A stretch of 64,000 bases of DNA from assembly GCF_026745355.1 (NCBI RefSeq), contig NC_079210.1, forward strand, positions 24,330,798 to 24,394,797. Direction: 5' to 3'. The notes beneath the pieces are model-generated. The model did not search any database. It was not told the DNA's origin and saw only the letters and a list, made by a program, of their open reading frames with translations. Source of the DNA: Beta vulgaris subsp. vulgaris. Taxonomy: Eukaryota > Streptophyta > Magnoliopsida > Caryophyllales > Amaranthaceae. The translations under genes and the position numbers were made by a program. This document shows, in pieces, positions 50,226-61,818 of the stretch. Each line of letters begins with the position of its first letter. The first letter of the stretch is position 1.

Positions 50226-51741
50226 ACATAAAGTTTCCCATATGTAATACGTAATTGAGGATGCTCAGGTCAATCAATATCTTCATGATGGCCTAAAATC
50301 GTGCGATTTGGTTATACTAGAATGGCTGAAAACTAGGAATCTTTATGGATTAAAATCATTTCCATTCGAATTACAATTTTATGGATCGAAATCAATGAAA
50401 AATTCCATCTTCGGTTGCTACAATAAATTATTCCCTACCTATTCAGTAATTACTTGTGCAGTTTTGCAGTATAAATATGCTCACCGTCACCCCATTCTTT
50501 CATGTTTTCGCCTTTACATTCTCATGAGCTTTTTTATTCTCTAACCTAAAAGATGCTCACCGGTTGGTTGCTCATGAAGAGGTTAACAGATTGCGCAACA
50601 AGACAACAGTTGGTATATTGTAATGCACAGGTCTTAAGTTGTGTTAACGGCAGCACCGAATATCAGAGAAAAGGACCTTAACAACATAGTTGCGACGCGT
50701 CTACTTCGCAGCTCGGCATCGGACGTAGAACATATTCATGCAGCAACGTAACCCAGAAAATGAGGGAAGAAAAAATGTAACATGCATCAAAAATAGAGGG
50801 GGTTCGACCATGACAACACTGGTCCAAGTTCTGATTACGCTTCGAATCTAATATGGTGAGGGGGGGGGGGTCTGAGAAGAAGAGAGAGGAGATAGAATAG
50901 TTGGTATATTATAAGTCTTTTTGATAATTATGTTAGAGCATCTCTTAGAATTGAGGAGAGAGAAGTATGTGTTTGTTATAGCAATTGTGAGTTTGTGACT
51001 AATGCCAATATCAATATGACAAATCTTTTGATACTTTAATAAATTTAGCGAATGTAAGACAAATTAACTCCATTGAAACTGAGAAGTTATAAAGAATTTT
51101 CATAGTTTGTTTATGAAAAATATTCATAGTATAAACGGAGAAAATTAGGGATATTTTAAGGAGTTATTTGATTGTATTTGGGAAGTTAAACATCACTTTC
51201 TTTTGCACGCAATTTCTATGTTTTTCTTCATTTTTTAGGAACTGGATTATTGTTTTGTTGAGCATATATGAATGTTGGATTTTTCATGGAAAGTTCTACT
51301 TACTTAGAGAGTCAGGTAAACAACTTTCTCCATTTTGTGGGAAGTAGAACTTCCTATGATCATGTTACCCAAATAATTTACCTAAATCTAATTTCCTAAG
51401 AAATTAGAATATCCATGAATTAAAATTTCAACCAAACAATATCGATCTTATTATAAGGAAGACAATGAAATAATCTAAATTCTTCTTGGTTAACATCACA
51501 AAGCGCAATTGTTATAAAACGTTTGCAGTAAACAATATTTCTCTCTAGCTTCTTATCGACCACCAAAGATACAGAGGGAGTACCTTATAATCTTTGTACT
51601 AAAAGTTCACTTAGAATATTCTCAAGCATAAGAAATAACTCAATAATTAATCTACATAGTTAAGCAAACATACAGATTATAAACCATAGAATTGTTTTCC
51701 TGAGTTATGATATAGATATAGTTATTAGATACTTTATTGGA
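50226..51741. other. Intergenic DNA
   Basis: AT-rich with a G10 run near 50860-50870 and no supported gene. 50640-50900 is less AT-rich but has no open frame or repeat border I can support. Confidence 0.4.
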
Positions 51742-52621
51742 CACTAGTGGAAAATGAGGAAGGGCTGCATTTTTGGCCAACAGCCCTTCCTGTAGCAGCC
51801 CTTCGGTAAAAGTGAAGGGTTGCGGTTTTTGACCGCAGCCCTTCGGTTTTGTAAGGGTGTGATTTTAGGCCTAAACCGCAGCCCTTTTGGACCACAAAAA
51901 AAATAATAAATAATTTTTTTTTTTTTGCATTTTTATGTCAAATTGACACAATTAAATCAATTCCAAACTGATAAAATTATAACAAAATCACAAACTGAAA
52001 TTTATATATAATAACAAAAACTACTTCATTGTGACAAAATATAAATTTCATAGCAGTTCTCTGCCTTTCAGTTTGACTTTCCGCCTACAACCAACGACAA
52101 ATTCTTAAAAACCACCACATTGTGACAAAATTATAAATTTAATGAGAACTCCAATCCATTTACAATATCCAACATTCATACTTCATATTACAAAAATCAC
52201 CAATCATTTGATTCATTTACCAATCACCAAACAACAAAAAAAAAACAGCAACATTAACCTCTCATAATCAAATTTCTAAGTATCTTGAACCTCGAAATTG
52301 GAGTTATTTTCAATACGATCATAGCAAAATTTACCAATCATCACATTCATTCATTCAATCACCAAACAACAAAACAGCAACATTTTACACTCAAAATCAA
52401 ATTTGTAAGTATACAAAATTAACAACAACAACAAAAAAAGCAATGACTGACCTTAATAACAATATCTCGAACCTCGAAACTGGAACTATTATTAATACTA
52501 ATATAGCTACAAAACGTCTCTTCCAAATAAATCGCCCTAAAAAATCAAAAATCAAACAAAAAAAATCAACAACAAAACAAAGAAACATGAGAGAGAGAAA
52601 TGATATAGAGAAGACGAACCC

Positions 52622-52880
52622 TGTAATCGTAGGTTTTAGAGACAACACAAAACTGCACTAAAATGATCTGATTGTATTCATCTAGCCTCAATGCGCTTTT
52701 ATAGAAATACAAGTACTGAAGCAATAACTGAAACAAACGGCAACTAAAGACACGACTCCACTAACACCCATGAGGCTACTTTTACGCAAACAGAAACAAT
52801 GACCAAGTAAACAACAGAGAACAAGTCTCTTTTATTCCTAAGCTTACGGAAGATAAAGACACGTCACAATAAACCCAACA
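52622..52880 (-). repeat. 3' LTR of the copia element
   Basis: 259 bp, ends in CCCAACA on the plus strand, followed by the pyrimidine tract atccctcccct (purine tract of the element). Confidence 0.9.
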
Positions 52881-52912
52881 ATCCCTCCCCTGAACTGAAC
52901 TCTCTCCAGTAC

Positions 52913-55900
52913 TCAGTTCAGAACACGCATTCCAAAAGCTTCTCGAATCCTCTGAAATGTCACCATCTTCAATGGCTTAGTCATGATATCAGCCAACTGT
53001 TCTTCAGTATTGCAGTAGACAAAATATACCACACCTTCATTAGTTAACTCACGAAGAAAATGATAACGAACCCTGATATGCTTAGACCTTCCGTGCAAGA
53101 CTGCATTCTTGCTCAATTTGATGGTTGAAGTGTTGTCGATCGCATAGCAGTATCATTTCTTCTTCTTGCTCATAACCGATTTCCTTCAGAACCCTTCCCA
53201 TCCAAACAACTTGACAAGCGCATGTTGCTGCTGCAACATATTCTGCTTCAGTGGCGGATAGTGTCACAATGGGCTGTTTGCGTGAAGACCAGGCTACTGC
53301 TCCTCCACTCATTAAGAACACATACCCAGAAGTACTCCTACTGTCATCGATATTCCCTGCATAGTCACTATCGGTGTATCCAACAAGACCAGTTTCTCCT
53401 TCCCTTTTGTACCAAATTTTATGCTCCATCGTTCCCTTCAAATACCTTATAATTCTTTTCACTGCAGCAAAGTGGAGATGAGTTGGATTTGCCATGAATC
53501 GAGAGATGAGACTTACTACAAACATTAAGTCTGGTCGTGTTGCAATAAGATACATAAGACTCCCCACCATTTGTTTATACTGAGTTGGATCAACTTTCAC
53601 ACCTCCTTCATCACGAACAATCTTTTGCCCGGGAACCATTGGGTTGCTGACAGAATTAGAGCTCTGCATTCCAAACCTCTCGATCACCTCTGCAGCATAC
53701 TTTCTTTGACAGATGAAGATGCCATCCTCCTGTTGTAGTACTTCTATTCCGAGAAAGTATCTCATCTTCCCCAGACCCGTCATATCAAATTCCTTTTTCA
53801 TAGACTGCTTAAACTCATCTAGTAGCTCCTCATCATCACCAGTAAACAACAGATCATCGATATAAACACTAACGATGAGAATTTTACCTCCTCTGCGCTT
53901 AATGAAGAGTGTTTGCTCATTAGAACTTTTCTCGAACCGTTCCTTGATAAAATAAGCCTCAATGCGACTAAACCAAGCTCTGGGTGCCTGCTTCAAACCG
54001 TAAAGAGCTTTGTGCAACTTGTATACCATGTGCTCTTTCCCTGCGATCTCATAGCCTTGTGGTCACTCGATAAAAACATTTTCTTGGAGCTCACCATGGA
54101 GAAAGGCTGATTTGACATCAAGTTGATAGATTCCTCATCCTCGTTGAGCTGCCAAGGCAATGATCATCCTTACGATGTCCATCCTAGACACAGGAGCAAA
54201 CACTTCCGTGTAGTCTAACCCATACTCTTTTCACGACAAGTCTGGCTTTGAACTTGTCTACTTCTCCCATCTCATTCAGCTTTATTTTGTAGTTCCACTT
54301 TACTCCAATGGATTTGGCATCATTCGGAAGCTCAATGAGTGAACACGTTTCATTCTTCTTTATTGAGTCAATCTCTGTATCCATTGCTTTCTTCCACTTT
54401 AACTGCTTTGCTGCTTCTTCGAAAGTTGTTGGATCCGTGATGATCATGAGCGCTATATGATCTTCTGACTCGACTCTTGCCATGTTTGCTTCCTCTTCCA
54501 TATCTGAGAGTTCTTCTCCAGTGATGTAGTCATTAGGCCAAACAGGTGGCTTTCTTGTTCTCCCAATCGTTGATGTCGTAGCTGCAGTCTGAGTTGCAGG
54601 TTTTGGAGTTGTCTGAGTAATGACTGGAGCATTCAGGGGAGCATCGGCAGTATCTGGAGTTTCTGTCTCAGTTTCTTCTTCCCCTTCGTTTTCATTTTCT
54701 TCAATCTCGTAATCTTCTTCCCACTCAAGTTCCACATTCTATTCGTCTGAGTAACTGATATCCCAGTCCCACTTATTTTCTTCTTCGAAAATCACATCTC
54801 TACTTATATGAGCTTTCTTCTCAATAGGATCAAACATCTTGTATGCTTTTGACTCATTGCTGTAACCAATCATGACACACTTCACGCTTTTGTCATCAAG
54901 CTTGGTTCGTTTGACATCAAGAACATGAACATATCCTATGCACCCAAAGATTCTGAAATGCTCAATCGATGGCTTGTTTCCGCTCCATGCTTCTTCTGGA
55001 GTCATGTCTTTCACAATCATGGTGGGAGATCGATTAAGAACATGATTAGCCCATTGTACTGCATCTGCCTCAAACTTTTTGGTATTACCTTCTCCAATAA
55101 GACAGCTCTCACCATGTTTATAATGGTTCTTTTTTTGCGTTCAGCAATGCGATTTTGCTGTGGAGTATAGGCAGTGGTCAGCTGTTGCTTGATTCCATGT
55201 TCCTTGCAAAACTCCTTGAACTCGGTAGAGTTGTACTCTCCTCCTCTGTCTGTTCTTAGACACTTGATAAAGTTTCCAGATTGCTTCTTTACGAGTGCTT
55301 TGAACTCTTTGAAGGTGTGAAAAGCCTCTGATTTCTCTAACACAAAATAGATCCATGTTTTTCGTGAGAAATCATCGATAAAGGTTATCAAGTACCTCTT
55401 CTAGCTGTTTGATGGTGGATTGACCGGACCACATAGATCAGAGTGAATGAGTTGAAGTTTCTGGTTGATCTCCACTTGCTCTGCTTTTGGAAAGGAACAC
55501 GATGATGTTTGCCTTTGATGCACGCCTCGCAACTGATTTTTACTTGTCCAATGTCTGGTAAATCGGTTACCATTTCTTTCTTACACAGAGTTGAGAGACC
55601 TTTGTGGCTGAGATGTCCGTAGCGATGATGCCATACCTCTTCTTTATGAGCCACATCGATCTGCAGACATTTTTCCTCCTTTGTCTTGTCATCCACCTCA
55701 CCCATCAAGACGAACATACGGTTAGCACTCATGACCAACTCTGCTATCTTTCCTCTTGAAGGATGAAATATGCGACAGGTTCTCTGTTCTCCTCCCTTGA
55801 ACAATACGTCCAAACCCTTCTCTTGGAGTTGTCCAACGCTCAGCAGGTTGTTCTTCAATTCAGGTACGTAATACACATCATTGATTACATAGCTTACTCC

Positions 55901-56898
55901 CCCAAGCGTTATCTTCACCACTCCTTTGCCACCAACCATCAGCTTGTGATTGTCTCCGAGCTTGACGTTATGTGTAAAAGCAGTATCCAAGCTTGAGAAC
56001 ATGTCTCTCTCTCCACACATGTGGTTTGAGCATCCAGAATCCACAAACCAAACATCTTTTCTTCTGGTTCCATGAAGTTCGACATATGCCATGAGAAGAA
56101 CTTCATTCTTTTCTTCAAGCTCTGCAAAGTGTGCTCCATTGTTCCAGTTTGGACATTCGTATTGAAAATGTCCAAGTTTGTGACAGTTGAAGCATTTAAT
56201 CGTTGCCTTATTGAAAGAAAGCCCCCTGCCCCTTCCACGACCTCTGTAGGATCCTCTGCCTCTTCCTCCCACATTGAGTGCTTGAACTTCTTCTTCTTAA
56301 ACTTCTTCTCATGTACAGACAAGGAACTCTGCAGTTCATCGATCGTCATGCTCCTTGTGTCTTTGGACTCCTCAATATACACAACCACGTACATGAATTT
56401 GTCTGTTAGAGTTCGAAGTATCTTCTCAACGATCTTCGAATCTGGCATGTCTTCCCCATTGCTTCTCATCTGGTCAGAAACCGTCATTACTCTCCTGAAG
56501 TAATCATCAATACTCTCATCGTTTTTCATGATGAGAACCTCAAAGTCTCTCCTCAAGGTTTGAAGAAGAGATCGCTTCACTCTTTCATTTCCTCCGAATT
56601 TTCCTTTCAATGAATCCCAAACAATCTTGGATGTTTTGCGATCCAAGATCTGTTCAAACACAACTCGATCGGTTGCCTGGAACAGGTAGTGCTTGACTTG
56701 ATGATCCTTCATCTTGAGCTCCTCAAGACTCTTCTGCTGCGCTGCAGTTGTCTCGATTCCTGCTGCTGGCTCGGTGAAACCCTCTTCTACTAAACTCCAC
56801 AGTCCCTTGGCTCGCAAGAGATTCTCCATCAATTCACTCCAATGATCGTAGTGACCATCGAAATGAGGGATCTTGGTAAGCGTTTTGTCCTCACTCAT
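52913..56898 (-). pseudogene. Copia gag-pol polyprotein, frameshifted
   Basis: The minus-strand start MSEDKTLTKIPHFDGHYDHW is a UBN2-type copia gag. After a frameshift near 56260: a zinc knuckle CFNCHKLGHFQYEC, protease DSGCSNHM, the pre-integrase block HHRYGHLSHKGL, and an HHCC finger ending CEACIKGKHH. The integrase core with FIDDFSRKTWIYF, LRTDRGGEYNS and AERKKRT (55391-55017) follows a stop near 55390. Then FRIFGCIGYVHV, an acidic linker (54735-54600), RT with [13 protein letters not shown] and YIDDLL (54029-53850), and RNase H with LSATEAEYVAAA. A final shift near 53090 precedes ADIMTKPL. At least four breaks are visible, so no single polyprotein can form. The order PR-INT-RT-RH confirms copia. 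Confidence 0.9.
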
Positions 56899-56931
56899 TT
56901 TTCTCTCTTTTGATCACTTTGATTTGTGTTT

Positions 56932-56943
56932 GCTCTGATACCA
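56932..56943 (-). other. Initiator-tRNA-Met primer-binding site of the copia element
   Basis: Minus strand TGGTATCAGAGC, two bases inside the LTR. This is complementary to the 3' end of plant initiator methionine tRNA and is the standard copia primer site. Confidence 0.9.
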
Positions 56944-56945
56944 AA

Positions 56946-57205
56946 TGTAATCGTAGGTTTTAGAGACAACACAAAACTACACTGAAATGATATGATTGCA
57001 TTCATCTCGCCTCAATGCGCTTTTACAGAAATACAAGTACTGAAGCAAATAACTGAAACAAACGACAACTAAAGACACGACTCTACTAACATCCATGAGG
57101 CTACTTGTACGCAAACAGAAACAATGACCAAGTAAATAATAGAGAACAAGTCTCTTTTATTCCTAAGCTTACGGAAGATAACGACACGTCACAATAAACC
57201 CAACA
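56946..57205 (-). repeat. 5' LTR of the copia element
   Basis: 260 bp. About 13-15 differences from the other LTR, mostly transitions, indicating a moderately old insertion that postdates the CACTA host. Confidence 0.9.
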
Positions 57206-58051
57206 AACCCGAAGGATTGCGGGAGAACGAGGAGGCCAGAGAGACCATACGCATTAGAAGTATCAAAGAGAAGGAAACGAGAGCGAAAAGAGAGATTAGA
57301 ATTTAAGGAGAGAGAATCGAAGAAAAGAGGAGAGAGATTGGTGGAATTGTCTTTGCCAATGAGGAGATCACACTGATTCCAAATTTATTTGAAAAAAAAG
57401 GAAAAAGAAGAAAGAAAGAGTACCTGAAATTTGGCAGAATGAAGTTCAAATATCTTCTGGGTGCGAAAACAACAATTCTCCCAATTCCATCCCTTCCAGG
57501 AACTATAAAGTCTTGATGCCCAAATTCGTGAACCGACGGTCGATGTTTGCATCTGGGGAACTGCCGGTCGACGTCGTTGATATCTTGTCGAACGGTCGAC
57601 GTCATTGATATCTTGTCGAACGGTCGACGCCGTTAGGTTAAGAGAGAGGATGAGAGAAGCTGAGGCGTGAAGATGAGAGGAGAGAGAGAAGCGTGAAGGT
57701 CGAAAAGCAGAGAGAATGAGTGAAGAGATTGTGAGAAATAACCCTACCTGCTTAACATTTTAAGCCCACTTTTCCTTCCTTTCAAATAAAATTTAAAGAA
57801 AAGCCCATAAAGGTCTGCGGTTAGCCCAAGTACCACAACCCTTTATTACTTATAGGGCTGCGGTTTTCGGCTAACCACAACCCTTCACTAAAAGGGCTGC
57901 GGTTTTTGCATTGACCGCAACCCTTCACTAAAAGGGTATACGAAGGGCTGCAGTTTTTTGGCTAACCGCAACCCTTCACTATTAAAGGTTGCGTTTTTCA
58001 AAAAACGCAGCCATTGCACCGCAGCCCTTCCCTTTTTTTCCCCTAGTGGGA

Positions 58052-60539
58052 GTTAGAAAATATGGCCTTACATGATAACTATAAATTACATTATGAAGAC
58101 CGACATACGACATAACATTTGAGTCTACGTCCAGTTGGTCATAAGAAATCATGCTCTAAGCAAAATCCGACATATAATTAATCTTTTTGTTTCATGAATA
58201 TAAAAAGGCAAAAACAAGGAAGTTTTGTATCCTACATATGTATTCACATATATAACAAGTATATACAAACAACGATTTTTGCAAACGTATAAATAAGATT
58301 GATCGGATTTTCTAATGACTAATATATGCCTCACTCATCATGTCATTGAGATACTGTTAAGTGCAAACAACCAAAATCATCCTATTATAAGTTTAATAAT
58401 TATTTTGTCATATTTAGTGCATTATTATCTTAAGAAATCTAATTTATCATAAAACTTGATTTGATTTAATTATGAATGTAAGAATAGTGAGTGTTATTTT
58501 TGATAGGTGAAAATTGAGTGTAGCTTTTGACGGGTGAAAAATGAGAGTATGAGGAAGGAAAATGGTTTAAACGATTGGGAAATGAGCTTATAGCAAAGTT
58601 GGGTTATGTTTAGCACTCACTAATTATTATTTTTTATAATTAATTGACCAAAACTAACACTAAAAATATTATATATACTAAATAATTATAAAGTAGATAT
58701 TAATCTCCATAGATTTCGTAATTCATAAGCGTCGTTAATTTATTATATGTCGTTAATTCATTCTTCAAACGCCACATGTACATGTACATGTACATATCAA
58801 TCTCCACATGATTACATAATATTCTCCCTATAATCATGTATAAATGGTGAATTTCATCCATGATTGAAGATGATTTAAGTAAAACAATCACAATGGCAAT
58901 TTTTCAAATCTACTTAATTTAGGTTACTTTTCACTTTTTGCCATCTTTTGATTTTTTTATTAAATTAACTTTTGGATATGTCAATATTATATCAATATGG
59001 AAAGGAATTAATTTCGAAAATAATCAGATGGTCAAGATGGATGATGATGATCGACGATGATGGATGATGATGATGGCGCTGATGATGATGATGAGATGCT
59101 GCGATGGCGAGCCAAGCAATGTTGCAGCGAAGACAAAGAAAGACAATTGTACCATAGAATATTAAATCTAATGTGTTTTGAGAATTTGGGTGGGGGTTTC
59201 TTATCTTCATTTTATAATTTTCTTTTTTGTTTTCTTTATTCTCTCTTTTTTTCCCTTTGTCAAGTGCTAACTATGGAGTACTGTAATTTTTGTTTCCACA
59301 TTTCTTCATCTAATAATCTTTTTCCTCTTTCTTTCTTTCTTTCCCTTTTCAACTCCTTTTTTGCCGTTTTTTTGTTCCCCTTCTATTTCTTCTTTAACAT
59401 TTATTAAAATTGATTGTTCTTATGTAATTACTATATTCAATATAGTTAGTATATATTACTAATATTCCATATAATATGAATTAAATAAATATTATTGTCA
59501 CATTTATCAACTATCACGACTTTAATTTAGGGATTGATTAATCTACTACTACAAGTTTATATGCTATATATACGGGGTTGAGAGATAGGGCTTAAAGACA
59601 TTTCGGTGATTCAAGTTTACATAGGTATTGTGCTATTGTGTAGGTAATTTTGTATTCCTATAGAAGTTGTATATAAATGTCATGCATTCTTCTAAAGATA
59701 AATATTATATCTTTCCACAAAATTCTTATTGCAGTGTTTCATCTCCACGTTTTATTCTTATGATTTATGTCCTCTTTGTCCATACAAAATTATAATGGTA
59801 TTCTATTTCATGTATAAGAACAATGGTGGAGATACATTGTTTAGTTTGTAGATGTAGTTGTTGATAGATGGGTATGTTATTTTTTTAAAATATTAATATC
59901 CAAAAAGGGCCTGATTTTCTCCTTCAAAGTCTTGCTATACACCCACGGTTAATGCTACAATTCACATGATACTATTGATATATTTGGGAGTCATCATTGC
60001 TACTATGATCAATAGAAGATCTTTCATCTTTTTGAGGGGAGAAGATCTTTCATCTTTGATTAAATACCAAACATATGTCATACCATGAGTCTAAGATATA
60101 ACTTATAGGTTCATATGTTATTGCGCCAATATGTTATTACTCACAAAATAATTTTATAGAAGTTCATAATGGTCTAATAAGGACTAGCAAGATGTAATAA
60201 GTTTAGATTAGTTCTTAGATAGATTTAGTTAAGTTCAAATAAAATTACATAAGCAAAATAAGTTGAAAAAAACAGGGTCAATAATGATAATTTTGAAATT
60301 ATACAAATTAAAAAAAAATCTTATGTACATAATACATTTTATTACTGTTTTATGAATTGTTGATCCCTCATTCCCTATAATGTAAATTTGGAAAGTTATA
60401 TGCCAATTTTTGCCTATGTATTATCAAGACATGTTGCACATCAATGATTTGATTTGTATACACTTTATCACCCATTCGGAGGCGTAGAGAGATACATTTT
60501 GGTCATAGCATTAAATACCTTAGAAATGGTATAAATATT
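58052..60539. other. Intergenic DNA with simple repeats
   Basis: A palindromic acatgt array at 58771-58796 and a gat-rich stretch at 59035-59100. No gene is supported; open frames are short and biased. Confidence 0.45.
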
Positions 60540-60725
60540 TGAATTATTATAATATATGGCCTACAATGTAAGAAAAGTTAAAATGGTACCGATGAAAAAT
60601 GTATTCAGATATCATTGTCAAAATAGCATGCAAATTATTATAATATATGGCCTACAATGTAAAAAAAGTTAAAATGGTACCGATGAAAAGTGTATTCAGA
60701 TATCATTGTCAAAATAGCATCGATG
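60540..60725. repeat. 91-bp tandem duplication
   Basis: tatggcctacaatgtaag(a) through cattgtcaaaatagcat occurs twice, starting at 60555 and 60646, with very few differences. Confidence 0.85.
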
Positions 60726-61430
60726 AACATGTTTGATATGGAACTCACTTACATACACCACTATAAATTGTGGCCTTTTACTATTCGAGTTTGTCTTGTG
60801 AGAGACCGCCTATATTTTTAAATTAAAATTAAGCAATGGTAAGAATATTAAAAAAAGAATAAACCTAATAGTGACTAGGTTAATTTCTTCCCGTGACTAA
60901 TTTAATCCATTTAGTGACTATATCTATTTTTAATAATATCTATTTTTATATTAAAAATAGACAATCTTTTTAAATAATTTTTGTTACTACTCCACTTAAT
61001 AAGTGGCTTTTTTTACTACTCCACTTAATTAGTGGCCATTAATTGAGTAGAGTAGTAAAAGACCACTATTTATAATAAGGAATTGAACTAGTGCGTTGGT
61101 TATCAGTTGGTATCTTGCTCCCAGCTCCTGCATCGCCATGTTAAATAAGGAATTGAACTAGCGTGTTGGTATCTTGCTCAATGCATTGCCATCTACTTTG
61201 TTGTTGAGGGAGTGTATTTTTGTTCAATTAAAGTAGGCCAAATTGTCATGATTCCAAAAAAAAAAAAAAAAAATAGGCCAAACTAATTACAAATTAGGAT
61301 GATATCATGTGATGCCTACAAAGTGTGATGGATGAAAGACATGTTTAATACGGAACTCACTCACGTACATCACTATAAATAGCAGCCTTTTACTACTCTA
61401 CTTAATTAGTGGCTTTTTTTACTACTCCAC
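60726..61430. other. Upstream region of the BURP gene with repeated TATA-containing segments
   Basis: A segment of about 60 bp, catgttt(g/a)ata through actataaat, is found at 60728 and 61340. The phrase ttttactactccacttaat(t)a recurs at 61011, 61391 and 61418. A repeated ggaattgaactag word lies at 61079 and 61149. No coding sequence. Confidence 0.5.
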
Positions 61431-61439
61431 TATAAATAG
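61431..61439 (+). promoter_or_regulatory. Probable TATA box of the BURP gene
   Basis: tataaatag preceded by ccac, about 390 bp before the start codon. If the MITE at 61479-61732 is removed, the distance falls to about 132 bp, normal for a TATA box plus a short leader. Other TATA-like words lie at 61371 and 61710, so use of this one is inferred. Confidence 0.45.
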
Positions 61440-61478
61440 TGCCCTTTTAATTACTCTCAACAAATTAAACACTACTTA

Positions 61479-61732
61479 GGCCCTGTTTTCTTGAACTGAA
61501 TGGAGCCCAATACTGAACTGAACTAAATGGAGTCATGTACTGTACTGAACTGAACTGAATGGTTCTGAACTGAACTGAATGGTTCCGTACTGAATTGACT
61601 TTTAGAGATAGAATTTAATAATAATTTTTGCGTTTTGAACTGAACTGCATGGTTTTGAACTGAACTGAACTGAATGATTCTGAACTGAACTGAATTGAAT
61701 GGCTTTGCTTATAAATTGAAAGAAACAGGGTC
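61479..61732. mobile_element. Tourist-like MITE in the BURP leader
   Basis: GGCCCTGTTTTCTTGAACTG at the left and, inverted, GACCCTGTTTCTTTCAATTT at the right, with 3-bp duplication TTA (61476-61478 and 61733-61735). The interior is a pentanucleotide-based array (tgaac units with gaatgg). 254 bp. Confidence 0.8.
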
Positions 61733-61818
61733 TTACTCTTATCGATCTCAATCTCTCATCTCTCATAAACTTTCCCTCTAGCTTCCAACTATATTTTACT
61801 TAATTAATTTCAATCAAC

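Larger units (their letters stand above)
52622..57205 (-). mobile_element. Full-length Ty1-copia retrotransposon, inactive, nested in CACTA
   Basis: Two LTRs of 259 and 260 bp (52622-52880 and 56946-57205), both TGTAATCGTAGG...AATAAACCCAACA on the plus strand, about 95 percent alike by eye. Perfect 5-bp duplication aaccc (52617-52621 and 57206-57210). Primer-binding site inside the right LTR and purine tract (minus-strand AGGGGAGGG) inside the left LTR. One gag-pol frame lies between them with breaks. 4584 bp. Confidence 0.92.
51742..58048. mobile_element. Non-autonomous CACTA element, family C (AAGGGCTGCGG repeats), with nested copia element
   Basis: Starts CACTAGTGGAAAATGAGG and ends TTTCCCCTAGTG, with 3-bp duplication gga (51739-51741 and 58049-58051). 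Hairpin repeats based on AAGGGCTGCGGTTTTT and its complement lie at 51760-51890 and 57800-58020. Subtracting the copia element and its 5-bp duplication leaves about 1718 bp. In the minus direction 57720-57420 is a CT-rich leader-like stretch containing a duplicated gtcgaccgttcgaca word. No transposase. Confidence 0.85.

Noticed and set aside
52397..52661. Hydrophobic and Asn/Lys-rich frames near 52.5 kb
   Set aside because: AT-rich CACTA interior. Frames on both strands are shadows, and one crosses the copia LTR border.
57303..57605. 100-codon minus-strand frame with a start MTSTVRQDINDVDRQFPRC
   Set aside because: It lies within the CACTA family C interior and overlaps a duplicated word and a leader-like stretch, with no protein family resemblance.
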